Source: Candidatus Gracilibacteria bacterium CG17_big_fil_post_rev_8_21_14_2_50_48_13 (GTDB lineage Bacteria > Patescibacteriota > Gracilibacteria > 1-14-2-50-48-13). From it: 64,000 nt of DNA. A model generated the notes under the pieces. It saw nothing but the letters and a program-made list of their open reading frames with translations. It made no database searches and was not told the DNA's origin. Below, piece by piece: positions 9,041-17,234 of the stretch. How positions within the stretch are numbered: position 1 is the stretch's first letter; every line of letters begins with the position of its first letter. A program made the position numbers and the translations under genes. The stretch spans positions 1 through 64,000 of the forward strand of contig PFFG01000009.1 in assembly GCA_002783265.1 (NCBI GenBank), in the 5' to 3' direction.

Positions 9041-10855
9041 ATGCCCAAGTCCTCCTCCTCAAAATCGTCACTGCGACGCTTTCTGCCCTACCTTTTTCAA
9101 TATAAGATACGAATCGTCATCGTGCTGTTTTTCCTCATTAGCGGAAAGGTCGCTGCTGTCGCCGCACCCATATATTTAAAGGATGTGGTTGATGCTCTGC
9201 AAAAGAGTGTGACGGAAGCGATTTCCCTGAATTTTGTGCTCTACCTCGTAGGTATATACTTTTTGGCGCGCATAGCTGCGACCCTCCTTGGAGAATTGAA
9301 AGACTATCTCTTTTCGAAGGTAGAAACCCATATTGTCCGCCTCGTTGCCAAAGACATATTTTCGCATTTGCTTGGTCTGTCCCTAAACTTTCACCTGGAT
9401 AAAAAAACCGGTAGTGTCGCGAACAAAATCGATCGCGGTGTCGGTGGTATTGAGTTCATTTTCCGTTTTGCCCTATTCAATATTCTACCGAATGTGGTGG
9501 AAATTGTGCTTGTTTCTGTCTACTTGTTTCTCAACTATCACTGGATGTTTGGCACGGGGACACTTCTGACTCTGGCTGCCTATGTTGCCTATACTATTTT
9601 TATTATTGAACTACGTAGCAAGGCAAATCGTGAACTCAACTTGCATGCCGCAGAGGCAAGTGGAAAAAGTATAGATTCCCTCATCAATATTGAAACCGTC
9701 AAAGTGTTTGGCAATGAAGCCTGGGAAATTCAGCGCTATGATGACAGCCGTGCAGAGGTGGAAGCCGCTTCTCTTCGTACAAAAAACTTCCTGTACCTGA
9801 CAAATATTGGGCAAGGAATCATTATTACTACGGGGGTCGTGGCACTGCTTGCTTTTGCTTCTGGCTATGTGCTCGATAAAACCATGACCATCGGTGATTT
9901 TACGCTCATCACGGTGTTTATTGCACAAATTTCCATTCCTCTTGGCTTTCTTGGCAGTATTTACCGCATGATCAAAGAAAGTCTCATCAACATGGAAGAC
10001 ATGTTTGACCTCATTTCGATTCCCCCCACCGTGACAGAAAAATCACCTGCCGTCGAAAAGACCAGTATCGACAAAGAAATTCGTTTTGAGAACGTCTCCT
10101 TTGCCTATGGAGGCGAACGGGAGGTTTTGGACCAGGTCAGTTTCCGCGTTCCCAAAGGAAAAATGACGGCCCTCGTTGGATTTAGCGGTAGTGGGAAATC
10201 TTCGCTCGCCAAGCTTCTCCTGCGCCTCTACGACGTCAGCGGGGGAGCTATTACCATAGATGGCGTCGATTTACGTGATTTGTCCTTTGCCAGTCTGCGC
10301 AATCTTATTGGCATCGTTCCCCAGGACAGTGTGCTGTTTAATGACACCATCGCCTATAACATTTCCTACGGCAATCCCGGAGCAACCATGGAAGAGATTG
10401 AGGAAGCTGCACGCAAAGCAAATATTCATAGCTTCATCGCAAGTCTTCCTGATGGATACAATACACGTGTCGGAGAACGAGGATTACGCCTCTCTGGAGG
10501 AGAAAAGCAGCGCGTGGCCATTGCTCGTGTCATTCTGAAGGGGTGTCCTATTTTGATTTTTGATGAAGCCACAAGCTCTCTTGATTCCAAGTCAGAACGC
10601 ATGATTCAAACGTCCATGGAACATCTTGCAGAAGAAAAAACGCTCCTCGTCATTGCGCATCGCCTTTCCACCATCGCGAAAGCAGATTCCATTATTGTGA
10701 TGGATAAGGGGCATTTGGTTGAAGAAGGCAGCCACGAAGCGCTTATGAAGAAAAATGGCCCCTATGCTTCCCTTTGGAAACTTCAAAAAGAAGAAAAGGT
10801 GCAGCACACAGATGAACAGACCGCTACGCCTGATGCTGCGCCGTTTCCTGTATAA
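9041..10855 (+). CDS. ABC exporter, Atm1/HMT1-like, fused membrane and ATPase domains
   Basis: A 604-residue half-transporter with an N-terminal transmembrane domain of six helices (residues about 25-310) and a C-terminal nucleotide-binding domain. Walker A GFSGSGKSS is near residue 380, the signature LSGGEKQRVAIAR near 483, and Walker B ILIFDEATSSLD near 503, followed by the switch histidine in VIAHRLST. Sequence character is closest to the Atm1/ABCB7/HMT1 type, which exports glutathione- or metal-linked compounds; a lipid or peptide substrate cannot be excluded. It works as a homodimer in the family. Its 3' end overlaps the convergent VC0807-like gene by 32 bases. Confidence 0.88.
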   Translation: MPKSSSSKSSLRRFLPYLFQYKIRIVIVLFFLISGKVAAVAAPIYLKDVVDALQKSVTEAISLNFVLYLVGIYFLARIAATLLGELKDYLFSKVETHIVRLVAKDIFSHLLGLSLNFHLDKKTGSVANKIDRGVGGIEFIFRFALFNILPNVVEIVLVSVYLFLNYHWMFGTGTLLTLAAYVAYTIFIIELRSKANRELNLHAAEASGKSIDSLINIETVKVFGNEAWEIQRYDDSRAEVEAASLRTKNFLYLTNIGQGIIITTGVVALLAFASGYVLDKTMTIGDFTLITVFIAQISIPLGFLGSIYRMIKESLINMEDMFDLISIPPTVTEKSPAVEKTSIDKEIRFENVSFAYGGEREVLDQVSFRVPKGKMTALVGFSGSGKSSLAKLLLRLYDVSGGAITIDGVDLRDLSFASLRNLIGIVPQDSVLFNDTIAYNISYGNPGATMEEIEEAARKANIHSFIASLPDGYNTRVGERGLRLSGGEKQRVAIARVILKGCPILIFDEATSSLDSKSERMIQTSMEHLAEEKTLLVIAHRLSTIAKADSIIVMDKGHLVEEGSHEALMKKNGPYASLWKLQKEEKVQHTDEQTATPDAAPFPV

Positions 10856-11519
10856 GATCTTCGATGTCGAGCCCCGTTATTTTCGCGAGGGACCACATGA
10901 GATAAAACATCAGACCAAAAAGCATGAGAAAGTTGGGTACAAGAATGACGGGCAGACTCAGTCCCGTCATTTTTCCCAATTCTTCGTTAAAGGCGTCTGT
11001 TCCGGCAGGACTCATGACAATAAGTTTTGCAAGGACGTAGTTTAACACTGCCGACACAAAGGATGAACACGCTAAAAGCACCGTCGTGATTTTTGTGAGG
11101 CGAAGGAGCTCGCTTTCCTTCCCTTTCTCGCGAGCAGCGTCCTCAATATGGGACCAGGGCATCACCTGTTCCAAAAGTTTTTTCATAAGCGGGAAAGGAG
11201 TCCAAGCAGTAATGAGCACCACAACTCCAACCAGGCCAGGAACAAGCGCTTCTTTCCAGGCCACCATATCCGGAGGCAAAGAAAAGAGACCGATTCCTCC
11301 CGTGAGCAGGATGCTCGCAAGCCCAAGGAGAGAAAAAAAGTTCCAGGTGCGTCGTTTCCACAAATCCCAAATACCGTAGAAGAGCGGCAAGGACAGTGCA
11401 AGCAATAATCCCGCCACATGACCGATCATGGGACTGATTTTCATGAGAATAATTGTCGGAAAAACCACGTTGACCAGAATATTGATCCACGGATTTTCTT
11501 TTTGCTTTGCTTTAGGCAT
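10824..11519 (-). CDS. Multi-pass membrane protein, VC0807-like
   Basis: A 231-residue protein with about six hydrophobic helices. The start NPWINILVNVVFPTIILMK followed by LSLPLFYGIWDLWKRR matches my recollection of the uncharacterised VC0807 family, where a conserved N-terminal NxLxNxxxP segment precedes the helices. The central helices are interrupted by a cytosolic charged loop (DAAREKGKESELLRLTK). It lies 8 bases after corA on the same strand, so the two probably share a transcript. No activity is known for the family. Confidence 0.6.
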   Translation of the reverse strand: MPKAKQKENPWINILVNVVFPTIILMKISPMIGHVAGLLLALSLPLFYGIWDLWKRRTWNFFSLLGLASILLTGGIGLFSLPPDMVAWKEALVPGLVGVVVLITAWTPFPLMKKLLEQVMPWSHIEDAAREKGKESELLRLTKITTVLLACSSFVSAVLNYVLAKLIVMSPAGTDAFNEELGKMTGLSLPVILVPNFLMLFGLMFYLMWSLAKITGLDIEDLIQETAQHQA

Positions 11520-11527
11520 GAGAGCGT

Positions 11528-12442
11528 TTAGATAATTTTCTTTTTCTTAATGTGGAAAAAGGCAGCAGCTATAACAGTCATGACAATACACAAAGTCACC
11601 AAACAAATCACGATAAAAGCATCATAATTATGCTCAAGACTATTAGTGATATTCATACCAAAAATACCCGCAATCAGCGTTGGCAGCGCAATAGCTGCAG
11701 CAAAAATAGTAAAAAAGAGATCGAGGCGAATGAGGGAATTGCGCAGGCTCGACATCTTGAGGTTAATGATGGACTGAGTGTCCTCTATATTTTCCTTCAA
11801 ATCAAAAATTTTATTCAGCACATGATCGACCTGTTCGTCGTAGTGCTCAATGATAAACTCAATTTCATCTTCTGCTTCTGTAGACGAGCTGGAGAGCATG
11901 AAATCCTGAAGTTCCTCGTCGTCATCGAGAATATCGTGCAATAATGACTGCAACTGCTGCACATTGGTTTCCAGGCGCGAGAGTCGTTTCTTTTGTGAGA
12001 GCAATTTTTCCAGCCCATCATTGGACAGGGCTGCCGTCAGCTGCTCAAAAGAGGCTTCGATTTCCTCCGCTAGATGCGTGTAATCCCGCATGACCTTATC
12101 CATTTTTACATGCAGAGCAGACTCCAGAACAATAAACTCGAACCGTGACTGGGTGTGCTTCGAACGGTTTTCAAAACGCGTGGTTAAGTCCTCCATGAAG
12201 TGATCCGCCACATACCGATGATCGACGTTAAACACGTAGGCCGTGTCCCCTCCAATAACAAGACGGAGAAACCCAAGATTCACAATATAACACTTGGGGC
12301 GTGTTAAAATCGTTGGCGTTTGATTGAGAAGAATCAGGGGCCGCAGGTCGCGCTGGTGAAGGTTAAACTTCGAAAGCAGCTCCTGACGGGAGATATCGCG
12401 ATTTTTTGACGTGCCGTCTGCAAGAATTTTATAAACGCGCAT
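11528..12442 (-). CDS. corA: CorA-type magnesium/divalent cation channel
   Basis: A 304-residue protein with the CorA plan: an N-terminal cytosolic alpha/beta domain, a long stalk of coiled-coil helices (residues about 110-235) and two C-terminal transmembrane helices. The diagnostic GMN motif (FGMNITN) sits near residue 262 between the helices, followed by an acidic E-H-N-Y loop. CorA channels are homopentamers that admit Mg2+, Co2+ or Ni2+ driven by membrane potential. The lysine-rich C-terminus (KKKKII) is typical. It is upstream of and probably cotranscribed with the VC0807-like gene. Confidence 0.9.
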   Translation of the reverse strand: MRVYKILADGTSKNRDISRQELLSKFNLHQRDLRPLILLNQTPTILTRPKCYIVNLGFLRLVIGGDTAYVFNVDHRYVADHFMEDLTTRFENRSKHTQSRFEFIVLESALHVKMDKVMRDYTHLAEEIEASFEQLTAALSNDGLEKLLSQKKRLSRLETNVQQLQSLLHDILDDDEELQDFMLSSSSTEAEDEIEFIIEHYDEQVDHVLNKIFDLKENIEDTQSIINLKMSSLRNSLIRLDLFFTIFAAAIALPTLIAGIFGMNITNSLEHNYDAFIVICLVTLCIVMTVIAAAFFHIKKKKII

Positions 12443-12512
12443 AGGAGAAAAGAAAGATTCTTTTCATTGTACTCCTCAAAACGCTTTTTGCGGACAAGTG
12501 GGCATTGACAAA

Positions 12513-13826
12513 CTAGGCAGATTCTTTCTTTTGTATATCCTGCCCTCCCCTGCGCACATCACGATCGTCTGCTGAGAGATCAACAAACATAGAAAGAGAT
12601 GGAAGTTCCTTGTGCAGAGAGGCGTACATCTGGTGCATAACAGCGCGCACGGTTGGGTGCACAGTGCGACCACTACGAAGCTCTATCATATAGACAAGTC
12701 CAGGAAGACCATAGGTGCCTCGAACAAGCACCTTATATCCCATAGCGGTATAATATTGACGTATTTCTGGTGTCGTCTTGAGCGCCGAAAGAGCTCGGTT
12801 TTGTTTTTCTATCAACGCTTCCGCACGCGCGCGCACGTCAGTGGGCAGTTGGTCCAAATACCAGGACGCGAACCCGTAGGTTGTGGTCAGAAGAGGCATG
12901 CGGCAGATCCCACTGCGATGCCGCTGAATATCGCGAAAAGAACCGAAGTCAATTTTGTACGAACACTGCACACTGCCCAATTCCGAGAGAAAAGCAGGCA
13001 GCCCCGATTTGCGTTGTCGGACAGAAAGCAGCTCCTGATAGGGGGCCAAATCCGCATCTTGAAACCGTACATCAAAGGAAAAATCTGGAGCGTCTTCCGG
13101 TTGTGCAATATACGTATGATGCGCCATCACATACTGGGCATACTGCTCCTCTTCCGGTGTCGATGTAAAACAAAAACTACTGGGGTAACGAGTAGCGAGC
13201 GTTGTGAGCATCGTCTCTGCTAGATCTGCAATTTCAGGCAAGGGATGATAGCGGAGCATCGACAATCTATCCCAGGCCTGACGCAAATTGGTATGCCAAC
13301 TGAGCTGCGTCGTTATACCTGCAGGTAAAAACGCCCGCATGACATCAAAGGTCCACGCCCCTAAGGCACGTTCGTAGAGCCCCTCTTTTTCCTCGCTGCT
13401 ACGAGGACACTGCTTGCGAATATGTTCTTTGACCTTTGGCATTTCCTCACGATAAAAATCCATCCAATCTTCCAAAATGGCCGCAGATTCTTCTGTTCCA
13501 AGGGGATCACAAATTGGCTGCTTCGAAAAATCAATATAGCGGGAACTTGTTTCCTGACCACTATACAGCTGCGAATCCTGCACGGCCTTTGCTGCAAGCA
13601 TGCTCACCCCCTCTAAAAAAAGTGTCGTTGTCCCGCAATCTGCAATACTTTTATGACCATAGCCCACGTAGAACTGTGCCATAAACTTTCCTGAGCCCAC
13701 TTCCCTCACGCGGGCAGCATGTTCCGTCACACTCTGACTACTGCGAGAATAGAGCGCCTGCATCATCGCAAGATCCTCCGGAGAGAATTCATCATATACG
13801 TGCACTTTGGGGGAGTGATTCGTCAT
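12513..13826 (-). CDS. thyX: Tandem-domain ThyX-like thymidylate synthase
   Basis: The 437-residue chain contains two ThyX-like halves. The first (residues about 46-200) has GHKSIADCGTTTLFLEGVS and then QDSQLYSGQETSSRYIDF, where a canonical enzyme would have RHRxxSxxxxSxRY; the RHR is lost but S-RY is kept. The second half (from about 285) has IQRHRSGICRMPLLTT at 300-315, with RHR but not the following serines, and ends with ELRSGRTVHPTVRAV, the usual C-terminal substrate-binding strand. ThyX makes dTMP from dUMP with FAD and methylene-tetrahydrofolate, normally as a homotetramer with shared active sites. No ThyA is seen in this window. The family call is good; activity is less sure. Confidence 0.75.
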   Translation of the reverse strand: MTNHSPKVHVYDEFSPEDLAMMQALYSRSSQSVTEHAARVREVGSGKFMAQFYVGYGHKSIADCGTTTLFLEGVSMLAAKAVQDSQLYSGQETSSRYIDFSKQPICDPLGTEESAAILEDWMDFYREEMPKVKEHIRKQCPRSSEEKEGLYERALGAWTFDVMRAFLPAGITTQLSWHTNLRQAWDRLSMLRYHPLPEIADLAETMLTTLATRYPSSFCFTSTPEEEQYAQYVMAHHTYIAQPEDAPDFSFDVRFQDADLAPYQELLSVRQRKSGLPAFLSELGSVQCSYKIDFGSFRDIQRHRSGICRMPLLTTTYGFASWYLDQLPTDVRARAEALIEKQNRALSALKTTPEIRQYYTAMGYKVLVRGTYGLPGLVYMIELRSGRTVHPTVRAVMHQMYASLHKELPSLSMFVDLSADDRDVRRGGQDIQKKESA

Positions 13827-13895
13827 GGGGCAACATTACAATCTATACCTCCACCTTAATGAGGAACCACGAGCTGGTCAAAGGAAGTCAAAACA

Positions 13896-13923
13896 TTGAC
13901 GAAATTTATTTTACAGAGATAAT
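13896..13923 (+). promoter_or_regulatory. Promoter of the 273-aa unknown gene
   Basis: TTGACG (13896-13901), a 16-base spacer and GATAAT (13918-13923). The ATG at 13948 follows 24 bases later, the spacing usual in this window. Confidence 0.55.
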
Positions 13924-13947
13924 CACCAAAATTAATTTCCCCCTACC

Positions 13948-14769
13948 ATGTCACCAGGAGGTAAGCCAGCCGACAACCATTCCATCTTTTTCTACAAAAA
14001 TATCTTGTCCGATCAGGAAGAGGTATGGATGAGCATCAAGAGACAGTTAGATGTAAAAAGTGAGGAGGCCATCTTTGCACATATTGAGAACGTTGCACTC
14101 CCCTTTTACCGACGTATGGTTGCCCTCTTCATGCATGTCGATTCGCTTCCTTTTAACACGCTGCAGTTACCCGAAAACTTTCACATCAAGGGTACCATTC
14201 ATGCATTTCTCGGTGAAATTGCAGAAGCCTGTGGAGAAACCGATGCGGCCCATGCAGAAAAACTTCGGGCCTTCGAGAGCTATGTAAACCCCTACGATCG
14301 TCTTACCGCCCTGCTCTCTCTTCTCCAAACAGAGGTACAGTTGTACCTTTTGGATGAACTAGAGAATCCAGAAATTCTGCATATGCGCGTTCTAGAATGC
14401 ATAGAGATGATTCTGGATGCGGATCTCGAGGATCAAGATGCGATGATTGCACATTTTATGTGGGAAATTCACGACATCTTTGAGTTTTTTACCGAGTCGT
14501 ATTTGACCACGGAGGAAGTAGCGCAATATATGGATAGAAGCCTTATAGAAGATGAACTGGCTAACCCTCTAATGGATGCTCTTGCTCCTCTGCCGTTAGA
14601 CAAAAATACCCCCACATGGTTAGTGGGATTTGTTCGCTGTATGCAGGCACACGATTGTGGTGATGTCGACACCTATCATGCGACACTGCATACCCTGACA
14701 AACGCCTTACCGAAAAGCGCATATCCAGAGTGCAGCCACACGCTGGAGCATTTGCACAAACACTGGTAG
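13948..14769 (+). CDS. Cytosolic helical protein of unknown function (273 aa)
   Basis: No signal peptide or membrane segment. The sequence is acidic and almost entirely helical (for example VALPFYRRMVALFMHVDSL and LLSLLQTEVQLYLLDELENPEILHMRVLECIEMIL), suggesting an alpha-solenoid or TPR-like fold without a clear repeat. The start at 13948 lies 24 bases after a good promoter; an internal ATG at 14029 (WMSIKRQL) is possible. It is convergent with the small gene at 14774, with 4 bases between them. I recognise no family and propose no function. Confidence 0.65.
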   Translation: MSPGGKPADNHSIFFYKNILSDQEEVWMSIKRQLDVKSEEAIFAHIENVALPFYRRMVALFMHVDSLPFNTLQLPENFHIKGTIHAFLGEIAEACGETDAAHAEKLRAFESYVNPYDRLTALLSLLQTEVQLYLLDELENPEILHMRVLECIEMILDADLEDQDAMIAHFMWEIHDIFEFFTESYLTTEEVAQYMDRSLIEDELANPLMDALAPLPLDKNTPTWLVGFVRCMQAHDCGDVDTYHATLHTLTNALPKSAYPECSHTLEHLHKHW

Positions 14770-14773
14770 CCCC

Positions 14774-15133
14774 TTACACGGCTACGACAGTGGGGCGCAC
14801 AGAAAGAATTTGATCTGCGAGGGTGTGAATAAGGGTAATGAGATCCTCATGGCGCATTTTGTGCTGAGGGTTCCCGGACTTAAGCACTTCCCGCATTTCA
14901 ATCTGAATTTTCGACTGCAGCTTTTGGAGAATATCCAGAAGTTGGTATTCCGCATTTTCTGTATCACTGAGTGGCACCAAATCTGCATGGTGAGTATGCT
15001 TATACCACTCCACCAGACTGTGAATCATGTTTTCAGAGCTCCCTTGTTTGCTTTTATGAAGCATATCCGTGAGAACACTCTCCATGACCTCGAGGGAAGT
15101 AAGCTCTGCTGTATTCTGTTCTTGCATTATCAT
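14774..15133 (-). CDS. Small helical protein of unknown function (119 aa)
   Basis: A soluble, acidic, predicted all-helical product with histidines clustered around WYKHTHHADLVPL. The N-terminus may begin at 15133 (MIMQEQ) or 15127 (MQEQ). It has its own near-consensus promoter and a short inverted repeat in the leader, which suggests regulated expression. There is no similarity I can name; the size and helical character would fit a small regulator or adaptor, but this is not shown. Confidence 0.6.
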   Translation of the reverse strand: MIMQEQNTAELTSLEVMESVLTDMLHKSKQGSSENMIHSLVEWYKHTHHADLVPLSDTENAEYQLLDILQKLQSKIQIEMREVLKSGNPQHKMRHEDLITLIHTLADQILSVRPTVVAV

Positions 15134-15163
15134 ACATATCGTTGTGACGAATCAAAAGACCTC

Positions 15164-15178
15164 GTGCTTGGGAAGCAC
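15164..15178. promoter_or_regulatory. Perfect short inverted repeat in the leader of the 119-aa gene
   Basis: GTGCTT, GGG, AAGCAC: a 6-bp dyad with a 3-base centre, between the promoter at 15189-15216 and the ATG at 15133. It may be an operator or a leader hairpin. Confidence 0.4.
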
Positions 15179-15188
15179 TTGATGTGCG

Positions 15189-15216
15189 ATTATAGGGACA
15201 GAATTACTCGTGTCAA
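15189..15216 (-). promoter_or_regulatory. Near-consensus promoter of the 119-aa gene
   Basis: On the minus strand TTGACA (15216-15211), 16 bases, TATAAT (15194-15189). Both hexamers are perfect, the best promoter match in the window. The leader to the ATG is about 50 bases. Confidence 0.7.
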
Positions 15217-15220
15217 ATTT

Positions 15221-15249
15221 TTCTTTTCCAGAGAACGTCATGGTATACT
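15221..15249 (+). promoter_or_regulatory. Probable promoter of the CaCA antiporter
   Basis: TTCTTT (15221-15226), 17 bases, TATACT (15244-15249), 24 bases before the ATG at 15274. The -35 is weak; the -10 and spacing are good. Confidence 0.4.
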
Positions 15250-15273
15250 GATGAGAAGCACTTTCTTCTCTCT

Positions 15274-16236
15274 ATGGACCACCTCCTTCACGCTGTTTAC
15301 TTCGGTATTTCCGCGGCCGTCATCTGGTTTTTCTCCGGTCTTCTCGTCGATTCCGTCGACCGCGTCGCAAAACGATTTCATAAAAATGGATTCACCGTCG
15401 CCTTTTTTGTTTTGGGACTCATGACCTCCATTAGTGAGATTTCTGTTATGCTTAACTCTACCCTGAACAAGAGTCCTCAGGTTTCCGCGGGGAATCTTTC
15501 CGGAGCATCTATGGTGATTTTGTTTCTGATTGTCCCTTTACTTGCCATTCTTAATCGCGGCATCGGACTTTCAGAGAATATGAAAAAACCAACCCTGGCC
15601 CTCGCACTGCTTGCGGTGCTGTTGCCTACGTACTTTATGGCGGATGGCGTGGTGGAGGTACATGAGGGAATTATTTGTCTCACCTCCTACGTTATACTGC
15701 TCTACTTTGTCCGCCAGGTACCACCGACGGTCTCCGAAGTCACCAGCATGGTCCAGGAAGAACTCACTCAACATAAACACGCAACGCTTCGCGATAGTGG
15801 TATCATTCTGGCAGGTGCTCTCGCTATTTTTTTGGCCGGCCACAGTCTCGTGGAAGAGAGCGTGTATTTTGCAGAAACGCTCAACATTGCTCCCTCCATT
15901 GTCGGTCTGTTGATTCTCGCCATTGGAACGAATGTACCGGAAATTGTCATCGCCATTCGTTCTATTCGCAAAAAGCATGCGGATATTGCCTTTGGAGATT
16001 ACATGGGTTCCGCAGTGGCAAACACCCTGGTCTTCGGATTTCTTGCTCTGACGAATAGCCCTTTTCACGTGGAGGCGAGCGAATTTCAACTAGGCATCGC
16101 CATTCTTCTCCTCGGTCTTCCTCTGCTCTTTTGGTTTGCAAGCTCGGGAAACAATCTGTCACGAAAAGAAGGAACGATTTTGTTCCTTCTCTACGTCCTC
16201 TTTCTCACCTCACAGATGGTGAATGTGTTTGTTTAG
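15274..16236 (+). CDS. CaCA-family cation antiporter (Na+/Ca2+ exchanger-like)
   Basis: A 320-residue membrane protein of about ten helices with two inverted alpha-repeats. The first is near residue 50 (GLMTSISEISVMLNSTL with AGNLSGAS). The second is near residue 215 (AIGTNVPEIVIAIRS with GDYMGSAVANTLV). The conserved acidic residue in each repeat (the E of SISE and of VPE) and the GN/GS motifs are those that bind the cation in the calcium/cation antiporter superfamily. It is predicted to export Ca2+ or exchange another cation for H+ or Na+. It overlaps the convergent aminopeptidase gene by 4 bases. Confidence 0.82.
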   Translation: MDHLLHAVYFGISAAVIWFFSGLLVDSVDRVAKRFHKNGFTVAFFVLGLMTSISEISVMLNSTLNKSPQVSAGNLSGASMVILFLIVPLLAILNRGIGLSENMKKPTLALALLAVLLPTYFMADGVVEVHEGIICLTSYVILLYFVRQVPPTVSEVTSMVQEELTQHKHATLRDSGIILAGALAIFLAGHSLVEESVYFAETLNIAPSIVGLLILAIGTNVPEIVIAIRSIRKKHADIAFGDYMGSAVANTLVFGFLALTNSPFHVEASEFQLGIAILLLGLPLLFWFASSGNNLSRKEGTILFLLYVLFLTSQMVNVFV

Positions 16237-17234
16237 GCGTAGTGATACACGCCCTTTTCAAAGAGCACCTCACCATCGAGGGTAATTTGATCTGCCTGGA
16301 CAAAGACATCAATATGATAACGTCCCTCTCGACGTTTGATATGCGGCTTGGGGTAGATGGAATGTTTTGCACCGAGGGAAAGATGCAGGCCTGTAATACG
16401 CTCAAAGGCCGTCACATCGCCCAAAATACGATCTGGCCGAATGGCAGGATTCATACCAAGTCCCATTTCACGCACGTAGACGGGTTCCGTTTCCCGAATG
16501 AGATCCAAAATATCATGAAATGCCTGAGGCGCCTCCGGACCCGCAGATAAAATGCCGTCTCTAATGGTTACCTTGAAGGGTTCGTAGGTTTTCACCTGGA
16601 AGTCGAGCCCCGCAAAGGCAAAGATGCGCACTTCCCCATTCACCCGCTCCAAATGCTTCGGCTCCGTAAACACTTCGCCAAGCGGAAAAGTACCACCTAC
16701 ATTCTCCATATCCCGATAATCTCCAATATTCAGTTTGGGATCTTCGAAGTCACTCTCGTAGCGCAAAACCGTATCGTGACTGCGCACCTCCGCACTCTTC
16801 GCCGCAAGAAGTTTCCTGCGTACTCCATGCCCTAGGGGATGGTAAAATTCCGGGTCATAATGCAGTGCATCGATATAGGTTTCCCACTGTTCTTCGGGGA
16901 AACGATCGAGATGCACATGTTCAATAGCTTTGAGCTTTTGTTTATAGAGAAAAATGCGAATGCGGAAGTCGTCGAGGCGAAAATTCCCCGACTGAATTTG
17001 CACCACAAGATCACCGGGAGCCAGTTTCAAGAACTCTTCCATGGCTGACTCCTTCGTGAGATCTGCAATATCAAGAAAGTGTGCCTCTGGCAGAGCGGCG
17101 CGATACGCCTCCGTCAAAATTTTCGTCAGAGGTGCCTGTGTGTCGTAAAGCACCAGGGCTTCCTGCGTATGCAAAACAGCCTTGGTAAGAATTTCAGATA
17201 CGTGTGTGGTGGCTTTAGAAAGAAGCGTCGTCAT
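16233..17234 (-). CDS. M29-like aminopeptidase
   Basis: A 333-residue cytosolic protein resembling thermophilic M29 metalloaminopeptidases (AmpS/AmpT/PepS). The C-terminal half has the expected series of metal-ligand motifs: GGTFPLGEVFTEP, REMGLGMNPAI and, in place of the usual HxD strand, HSIYPKPHIKRREGRYHIDVFV followed by LDGEVLFEKG. M29 enzymes remove N-terminal residues with a dinuclear metal site. The chain is shorter than the usual roughly 410 residues and the N-terminal domain looks reduced. Its ATG directly follows the TAA of the SLH metallopeptidase gene, so they are cotranscribed. Confidence 0.68.
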   Translation of the reverse strand: MTTLLSKATTHVSEILTKAVLHTQEALVLYDTQAPLTKILTEAYRAALPEAHFLDIADLTKESAMEEFLKLAPGDLVVQIQSGNFRLDDFRIRIFLYKQKLKAIEHVHLDRFPEEQWETYIDALHYDPEFYHPLGHGVRRKLLAAKSAEVRSHDTVLRYESDFEDPKLNIGDYRDMENVGGTFPLGEVFTEPKHLERVNGEVRIFAFAGLDFQVKTYEPFKVTIRDGILSAGPEAPQAFHDILDLIRETEPVYVREMGLGMNPAIRPDRILGDVTAFERITGLHLSLGAKHSIYPKPHIKRREGRYHIDVFVQADQITLDGEVLFEKGVYHYA

